From assembly GCA_964561005.1 (NCBI GenBank), contig CAZLNO010000005.1:7585-71584 (forward strand): a stretch of 64,000 nt of DNA. Reading direction: 5' to 3'. How positions within the stretch are numbered: position 1 is the stretch's first letter; each line of letters opens with the position of its first letter. The position numbers and the translations under genes were made by a program. The notes under the pieces are model-generated. The model was given only the letters and a program-made list of their open reading frames with translations, was not told the origin of the DNA and did no database searches. Positions 59,388 to 64,000 of this stretch are shown here, one piece after another. The stretch is from CAZLNO01 sp964561005 (GTDB lineage: Bacteria > Pseudomonadota > Alphaproteobacteria > Kiloniellales > Rhodovibrionaceae).

Positions 59388-59987
59388 CTAGAAAAGCGAC
59401 TTTTGCGTCAGGTCGCCGCCGCGCCAGAGGTAGAGCGCGAGAAGGGGCTCCCCGCGCGTGCGCATGGCGTGTGGCGTCCAGGAGGGATGGTGGATCGCGG
59501 TTCCGGGTGACCGGGCTTCAAAGGGGGCCGGGCCGCTTTGCCACAGCGCCGAGCCGGCGAGCGGGATGTAGAGTTCCTCGGCCTCGTGGCGGTGTGCGGG
59601 ATACTCCGTTCCGGGCCCCAGCAACAGAAAGCCGAGCGCGAGGCGGTCGTGCGGAAAAGGGCCGCGCTGCCCGACCAGCTCGGTCCAGCCGTAGCGTGCG
59701 AGGAAGGCGGCAGGGACGTCGGAGTCGCTGTAGGTCTGACCCCAGGCCAGGTTCGGCGCCGCGGCCATCAGCGTCGTCACCAGCGATTCCGTGCGGGCCG
59801 TCGTCGCCGTCGCGAGCGTCGGCAGCCAGTCCAGCACGGGCAGGCGGCACGGCGTTGTCGCTCGCTGGTGGGCGCCAGGCATTGGCAGCGCGGCGACGCT
59901 GTGGGCGAAGGCCGCCGGCGCCAGCACCCTCAGGACGTCACGCGTCTCGGCCAGCAGCCGGCGTGCGGCCTGCCCGGTCTCGGCCAT
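59388..59987 (-). CDS. Cupin protein of the DMSP lyase (DddQ/DddL-like) family
   Basis: 199 residues. The C-terminal cupin has LGPGTEYPAHRHEAEELYIP, then HHPSWTPHAM and LLALYLWRGG. The His-X-His, Glu and distal His match the metal ligands of DMSP lyases, which split dimethylsulfoniopropionate to DMS and acrylate. ATG 59987 is chosen because GGAGGA lies 9 bases upstream. No acrylate-use genes are adjacent, so the substrate is not proven. A DMSP role would suit a marine organism. Confidence 0.75.
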   Translation of the reverse strand: MAETGQAARRLLAETRDVLRVLAPAAFAHSVAALPMPGAHQRATTPCRLPVLDWLPTLATATTARTESLVTTLMAAAPNLAWGQTYSDSDVPAAFLARYGWTELVGQRGPFPHDRLALGFLLLGPGTEYPAHRHEAEELYIPLAGSALWQSGPAPFEARSPGTAIHHPSWTPHAMRTRGEPLLALYLWRGGDLTQKSLF

Positions 59988-60138
59988 GTCCAATGGTCCT
60001 CCGACGGCCGCCATACGGTCACAAGAGCACAAGGCCGCGGGCGCATCGGCGCCGGCGGCCCTGATCCGGGAGTCTTGTCTTCTACTTCGGCTTGTCCCGC
60101 CCACGGGCGCTGGAAGTCGCGCGGTCCGGCCGCGCCGT

Positions 60139-60342
60139 CTAGAAGCCCTCGCGCTCCTTCCGCTTGCGCTGCAGCTTGCGCCAACGCCGGATCGCCTCGG
60201 CCTTTTCCCTGGCCTTGCGCTCCGAGGGCTTCTCGTAGTGGCGGCGCAGCTTCATCTCGCGGAAGACGCCCTCGCGCTGCATCTTCTTCTTCAGCGCGCG
60301 GAGGGCCTGATCGACGTTGTTGTCGCGGACATGGACCTGCAC
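60139..60342 (-). CDS. rpsU: 30S ribosomal protein bS21
   Basis: 67 residues: (M)[19 protein letters not shown], then [20 protein letters not shown] and a basic tail [12 protein letters not shown]. This is the standard alphaproteobacterial bS21, so the start is GTG 60342 with AAGGAG 12 bases upstream; the longer open frame is not part of the protein. bS21 sits on the 30S platform and helps mRNA binding. The region upstream to 60565 holds no other gene. Confidence 0.95.
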   Translation of the reverse strand: MQVHVRDNNVDQALRALKKKMQREGVFREMKLRRHYEKPSERKAREKAEAIRRWRKLQRKRKEREGF

Positions 60343-60565
60343 GGTGAACTCACACTCCTTTCGCTGCTCGTTGCGCGGCTTGCAGAGCCGATGGACCGAT
60401 GCCGTCGAAACGGTCATACCTAAATGCGGCGCGTCGCGGCGGACGCACCGACGAGCGTTTGCCTAGCACAAGGCCTTCTGGATGTGAAGCCGTCACGGCG
60501 GCCTTTCAAGGGATTTCGCGCCCGCGCGGCGGCGCCCGCCGGGCGCCGCGCCGCCTTGTGGGTAT

Positions 60566-61525
60566 TCAGGGATAGCCGGCCTGGGCGGCGAGGAGATAGG
60601 CGAGATAGCCGCCCAGCAGGACGGTTCCCTCGCGGCGGCTGATGCGTCCGCCCGTGGCGGCGAAGACGATCGCCAGCGCGCTGACGCCCAGCATCACCCA
60701 GATGTCGAGGCTCATGATGCCGGCCGGCGTGGGAACCGGCGCGATCAGCCCCGTGACGCCGAGGATGCCCAGGACGTTGTAGATGTTGCTGCCCAGGATG
60801 TTGCCGACGGCGACGTCGCTTTGTCCGCGGCGGGCGGCCAGGACGGAGGTCGTCAGCTCCGGCAGCGAGGTGCCGACGGCGACGATCGTCAGTCCGATCA
60901 GCGTCTGCGAGAGCCCGGCGCTCTGGGCCAGCTCGATCGCCGCGGCGACCAGCCAGCGCGCGCCCAGGATGGTCAGCGCCAGCCCCGCCAGGGTCACCAG
61001 CAGCGCCAGCCACAGCGCGTGCCCCGGCCACTGCACCGCCTCGGCCTCGTGGCGGTGCAACTCGGCCGAGGGAAGGGCATCGCCGCGCTCCTGCAGGTAG
61101 CTGAAAACCACGTATGCCGCGAGTGCGACGACAAACAACAGGCCGATCCAGCGCGTGATCGTCCCCGTGGCCAGCGCCAGGGCGCAGACGACGGCCGCGG
61201 CGATCATCACGCCGGCATCCCGGCGCACCGCCGCCACCGTCACCGCGATCGGCCGCACCACCGCCGCCAGCCCGAGGATCAGCAGGATGTTCGCGATGTT
61301 GGAGCCGACAACGTTGCCCACCGCGATTCCCGGCGAGCCGACCAGCGCGGCCTCCACGCTGGTGACCAGCTCGGGCATCGAGGTGCCGAAGCCGACCAGC
61401 GTCAGGCCGATCAGCAGCGGCGACACCCCCAGCCGCCGGGCGCTGCCCACGCTGCCGCGCACCAGCAGCTCGCCGCCGGCCACGAGGGCGACCAGACCGA
61501 TGAGGAAGAGGAGGGCTGTCGGCAT
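60566..61525 (-). CDS. Calcium/sodium antiporter (CaCA family, YrbG-like)
   Basis: 319 residues with about ten transmembrane segments in two inverted halves. The alpha repeats are LIGLTLVGFGTSMPELVTSV / GNVVGSNIANIL and LIGLTIVAVGTSLPELTTSV / GNILGSNIYNVL, with the essential Glu/Asp/Asn ion-site residues intact. It exchanges Ca2+ or K+ for Na+ across the inner membrane. ATG 61525 (MPTALLFLIGL) is the family start. A long hairpin separates it from the MTHFR operon upstream. Confidence 0.94.
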   Translation of the reverse strand: MPTALLFLIGLVALVAGGELLVRGSVGSARRLGVSPLLIGLTLVGFGTSMPELVTSVEAALVGSPGIAVGNVVGSNIANILLILGLAAVVRPIAVTVAAVRRDAGVMIAAAVVCALALATGTITRWIGLLFVVALAAYVVFSYLQERGDALPSAELHRHEAEAVQWPGHALWLALLVTLAGLALTILGARWLVAAAIELAQSAGLSQTLIGLTIVAVGTSLPELTTSVLAARRGQSDVAVGNILGSNIYNVLGILGVTGLIAPVPTPAGIMSLDIWVMLGVSALAIVFAATGGRISRREGTVLLGGYLAYLLAAQAGYP

Positions 61526-61567
61526 GCGCGTTATCCACCACACAGCCGCTCCCGCATCAAGCCCGCG

Positions 61568-61612
61568 CACGACCTCAAGGCCCCGGCCGAGGACCGGGGC
61601 CTTGCGGTCGTG
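61568..61612 (-). terminator. Long hairpin at the end of the MTHFR operon
   Basis: CACGACC-TC-AAGGCCCCGG-CCGAGGA-CCGGGGCCTT-GC-GGTCGTG: 17 paired bases with a small matched internal bulge. It lies 19 bp beyond the MTHFR stop codon on the minus strand. There is no T tract, so termination is plausible but not certain. Confidence 0.5.
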
Positions 61613-61630
61613 ACGGTCAAAGCGGAAGGC

Positions 61631-62587
61631 TCAGCCGATCTCGCGGTTGACCGTGAAGCCGCGGCTGTCCGCCTTCATCTCGAAGTCGCCGGCGACCACG
61701 GCGGTGGCCCAGGCGGCCGATTTCTTCAGCCCGCCGAGCGGATAGACGTGCACCCGCTGGATGCCGCACTTCGGGTCTTCCGCCCAGTATTTGGCGAGGT
61801 CGGAGGTCAGCAGGTCGGGCGCGTTGGTGGTCATCAGCTTGCTGACGTTCTTGGCCTGGCGCGTCAGGAAGCGCATGGACGGACCGATGCCGCAGGCGCG
61901 CGCGTGGTTGATCAGCGTCTTCAGCGTCGCCAGGCCCGGCACGCCGATGTGGATCGGCAGCTTGTTGCCCTCGGCCTGGATCTTCCGGTCCCAGTCGATG
62001 ATGGGCTGGGCCTCGAAGACGAACTGCGTGGCGATGTACATCTCCGCCCCGGTGCGCTCGGCGAAGGCGTTCTTCCACTGCAGCGCCGTCTTGATGTCCT
62101 CGTCGCGGATGTCGGGGCTGCCCTCGGGGTGGCCGGCCACGCCGATCTTCTTGATGCCGTGGCGGTCGAACAGCCCGGTCTCCAGAAGCTGCATGGAGTC
62201 CGAGAACGGCCCCACCGGGCTGTCCACCGCGCCGGCCAGGGCGACCACCTGGGTCGCGTCGGCCTCGCCGCGCAGCCGGGTCAGGTAGTCCTCCAGCTCC
62301 GCCTTGCTCTTCAGCGAGCGGGCGGCGATGTGCGGCGCCGGCTCCATGCCCTCGGCGCGCAGGCGCTGGGCGGTGGCGACGGTATCGCGGTAGTCCGAGC
62401 CGGGCAGGAAGGTCACCGCGACCTTGGTGCCCTCGGCCAGGTGTTCGCGATAGTCGTTGATCTTCGCGGCCGAGCCGGGCGTCGTCTCGATCGAGAACCC
62501 GGAGACGAAGTCGATGATCTGCTGCTTGCAGGTCTGCGGGAAGGTTTCCACCCGCGGTTGGGCGACGCGTGCGCTGAAGATGCCCAT
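61631..62587 (-). CDS. Methylenetetrahydrofolate reductase family protein
   Basis: 318 residues of TIM-barrel MTHFR fold (VSGFSIETTPGSAAKINDYR, VAGHPEGSPDIRDEDIKTAL, ATQFVFEAQPIIDWDRKI, HIGVPGLATLKTLINHARAC). It shares the MetF fold but is the divergent form found in corrinoid demethylation clusters, where methyl groups from quaternary amines enter the folate pool and are oxidised. It is the last gene of an operon that includes the PF13769, DUF1638 and corrinoid protein genes upstream. Confidence 0.9.
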   Translation of the reverse strand: MGIFSARVAQPRVETFPQTCKQQIIDFVSGFSIETTPGSAAKINDYREHLAEGTKVAVTFLPGSDYRDTVATAQRLRAEGMEPAPHIAARSLKSKAELEDYLTRLRGEADATQVVALAGAVDSPVGPFSDSMQLLETGLFDRHGIKKIGVAGHPEGSPDIRDEDIKTALQWKNAFAERTGAEMYIATQFVFEAQPIIDWDRKIQAEGNKLPIHIGVPGLATLKTLINHARACGIGPSMRFLTRQAKNVSKLMTTNAPDLLTSDLAKYWAEDPKCGIQRVHVYPLGGLKKSAAWATAVVAGDFEMKADSRGFTVNREIG

Positions 62588-62606
62588 GGCCTTCGTTCCC
62601 CAATCT

Positions 62607-62909
62607 TCAGGCTTGATCCACGCCGCCGGCGGCGACGAGGGTGTTCAAGCGGTCCTCGGTGTACGCGGTTTCCAGACGCTCGGCGGCCGCGCTGGCCTCG
62701 GCCTCGATGTCGTCGCCGCAGTCGACGGGCGCGCCGCGGGTCCACTGCGCCAGATAGTCGTCGGTCCCGCGCAGCCTGGCCTTCATCGCGGCGCGGTCGA
62801 TGGCTTTTTCGAAGCGCTCGGACAACTGGCGTTTCGCCGTCTTGCGCCCTGCTTTAACAATCACTTGGGCGGGTATATCGCGCCAGTAGACGACCGTCAT
62901 TTGCGGCAT
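62607..62909 (-). CDS. Virulence-factor (PF13769) domain protein
   Basis: 100 residues: MTVVYWRDIPAQVIVKAGRK then LSERFEKAIDRAAMKARLRG, and a Glu/Ala-rich C-terminal helix (EASAAAERLETAYTEDRLNT). This small domain is named virulence factor in databases but is consistently found with the MTHFR and DUF1638 genes; its biochemical role is unknown. It starts 35 bp after the DUF1638 gene and is followed after 19 bp by MTHFR. Confidence 0.88.
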   Translation of the reverse strand: MPQMTVVYWRDIPAQVIVKAGRKTAKRQLSERFEKAIDRAAMKARLRGTDDYLAQWTRGAPVDCGDDIEAEASAAAERLETAYTEDRLNTLVAAGGVDQA

Positions 62910-62944
62910 TGCGCCATTCGCCCTCTCGCCCGGTCACAAGGCCG

Positions 62945-63562
62945 TCAAACGGCCTCGCGCATGAAGGTTTCCAGCTCACCGTATCCGGCAAAGCGGTATT
63001 CGTAGGCCAGTCCCAGCCTTTCCGCGATCGCCCGCGCCTTGGCCTCCAGCTCGGGATTGCGGGTCTGCGCCAGGTAGACGACCTTGGTGTAGTTGCCGAA
63101 GTACATTTCCTGCAGTTCGGGATGGCGGTCGATCCCCAGGCCCTCGATGACGAAGCGCTCGAAGTGCCGGGTCAGGAAGTCGGTCAGGTAGAAGGCCGTG
63201 GGGTCGTCGCCGGCAATCGCCTCGAACGCGCCCTGCCCCAGGAAGGTGGCATAGCAGTGCGGCCCCGGCAGGCGCTCCACGCCTTCCTCCTCCAGCACCC
63301 GGTCCAGCGCGCCGGCGGTGCCGCAGTCGGCATAAAGCACGTAAAGCCGGTCGTAGTGCGGCCGCGCCTCGCGGATCTTGCGGCGCACGCCCTCGGGGAT
63401 GAGGTGCGGCGTCATGTGCCACTTCGCCGGCAGGCAGGAGACCTCCATGTGCTCCCAGCCCTCGCGCTGGATCAGGTCGATGATCTCGCGCGCCAGGGCG
63501 CCACAGGCGATCAGCAGCGTACGCGACCGCGCCTCGGCGGGCTTGCATGCACCAGCCGTCAT
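62945..63562 (-). CDS. DUF1638 domain-containing protein
   Basis: 205 residues. RTLLIACGALAREIIDLIQR, CLPAKWHMTPHLIPEGVRRK, VLYADCGTAGALDRVLEEEG, HCYATFLGQGAF and YFGNYTKVVYLAQTRNPEL are the family blocks. The conserved Cys and His may bind a metal. DUF1638 proteins co-occur with corrinoid methyltransferase systems, but the function is not settled. ATG 63562 lies 64 bp after the corrinoid protein stop. Confidence 0.9.
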   Translation of the reverse strand: MTAGACKPAEARSRTLLIACGALAREIIDLIQREGWEHMEVSCLPAKWHMTPHLIPEGVRRKIREARPHYDRLYVLYADCGTAGALDRVLEEEGVERLPGPHCYATFLGQGAFEAIAGDDPTAFYLTDFLTRHFERFVIEGLGIDRHPELQEMYFGNYTKVVYLAQTRNPELEAKARAIAERLGLAYEYRFAGYGELETFMREAV

Positions 63563-63626
63563 GGCCTGCCCTCTTGCCTTGATTGCCGGACGGCGGCCCG
63601 CGTGACCACCGATGCCCCGCGACCGC

Positions 63627-64000
63627 CTACTGTGCCGCCGCCATGCGGTTGTGGCGCTGATGCAGCAGCGACTTCGCCGTCTCCACGGCGACCGCGGCGT
63701 CGCGGCAGTACGCATCCGCCCCGACGGCGTCGGCGAACTGCTCGTTCAGCGGCGCGCCGCCCACCAGGACGATGTAGTCGTCGCGGATGCCCTTCTCGAC
63801 CATGGCGTCGATCACGACCTTCATGTAGGGCATCGTGGTGGTCAGCAGCGCCGACATGCCGAGGATGTCCGGCTTGTGTTTCTCCAGTGCCTCCAGGTAG
63901 TTCTCGACCGGGTTGTTGATCCCGATGTCGATCACCTCGAAGCCGGCGCCCTCCATCATCATCGTGACGAGGTTCTTGCCGATGTCGTGGATGTCGCCCT
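63627..64000 (-). CDS. Corrinoid (B12-binding) protein, 5' end beyond the window
   Basis: 124 residues are visible, running off the right edge. The first seen are GDIHDIGKNLV, the DXHXXG motif whose His ligates cobalt in base-off, His-on corrinoids; GMSALLTTTMPYMKVVIDAM and VLVGGAPLNEQFADAVGADA follow. It carries a methyl group between a substrate methyltransferase and a folate methyltransferase, both presumably upstream outside the window. It heads the visible part of the one-carbon operon. Confidence 0.93.
   Translation of the reverse strand, partial: GDIHDIGKNLVTMMMEGAGFEVIDIGINNPVENYLEALEKHKPDILGMSALLTTTMPYMKVVIDAMVEKGIRDDYIVLVGGAPLNEQFADAVGADAYCRDAAVAVETAKSLLHQRHNRMAAAQ

Overview
The window is high-GC DNA from an alphaproteobacterium, most likely of the Rhodospirillales type. 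The evidence is the gene repertoire: a plant-type GshA beside RsmE, PmbA, DUF1289, a BtuF-like protein without signal peptide, a DUF1638/corrinoid cluster, MlaA-MlaC, and acidic DUF4214/RTX proteins with no Sec signal. Two runs of exactly 100 N (12110-12209 and 17618-17717) look like scaffold gaps, so gene order across them is not proven. I saw no rRNA, tRNA, CRISPR array, intact insertion sequence or prophage.

Region 1 (1-25 kb) is mostly housekeeping. It holds a truncated C26 amidotransferase, an RluB-type pseudouridine synthase and RsmD, then a metallophosphoesterase/glycosyltransferase pair, a lipid kinase, PmbA, a DUF4139 protein, RsmE and GshA. A CaiB-type CoA transferase and a GlcD-type FAD oxidase flank the first gap. 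After them come a TauE/SafE permease, a deacetylase-fold protein that has lost its metal motif, two unknown genes, a tyrosine phosphatase cut by the second gap, SpeD, a BrnT/BrnA toxin-antitoxin pair, a cysteine-free molybdopterin-fold protein, DUF1289, a BtuF-like protein, an MscS channel and an ACT-domain protein.

Region 2 (25.5-51.6 kb) is the accessory and most interesting part. Four proteins carry a DUF4214 module, each built from two copies of one half-motif and each with a different architecture: with a giant beta-repeat domain, alone, before RTX repeats, and after RTX repeats. Around them lie a methyltransferase with a regulatory domain, a TolC-type outer-membrane channel fused to a peptidoglycan-binding domain, a signal-less GH26 glycosidase, six glycosyltransferase genes (one a two-domain fusion), two co-oriented unknown genes, and a 1.4 kb AT-rich stretch. 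I read this as a locus for making, exporting by type I secretion, and modifying extracellular proteins or polysaccharide. The ABC transporter and membrane-fusion protein of that system are not in the window.

Region 3 (51.9-64 kb) has a complete polyamine ABC importer (potFGHI), a thioesterase/pentapeptide-repeat pair, mlaA-mlaC, a DMSP-lyase-family cupin, rpsU, a Ca/Na exchanger, and the end of a corrinoid one-carbon operon (corrinoid protein, DUF1638, PF13769 protein, MTHFR) that runs off the right edge.

Intergenic DNA is rich in dispersed non-coding repeats of at least five families. Some form inverted pairs (2050-2371 and 53073-53277), one pair flanks brnTA, and one element (28817-28955) has 13-bp terminal inverted repeats.
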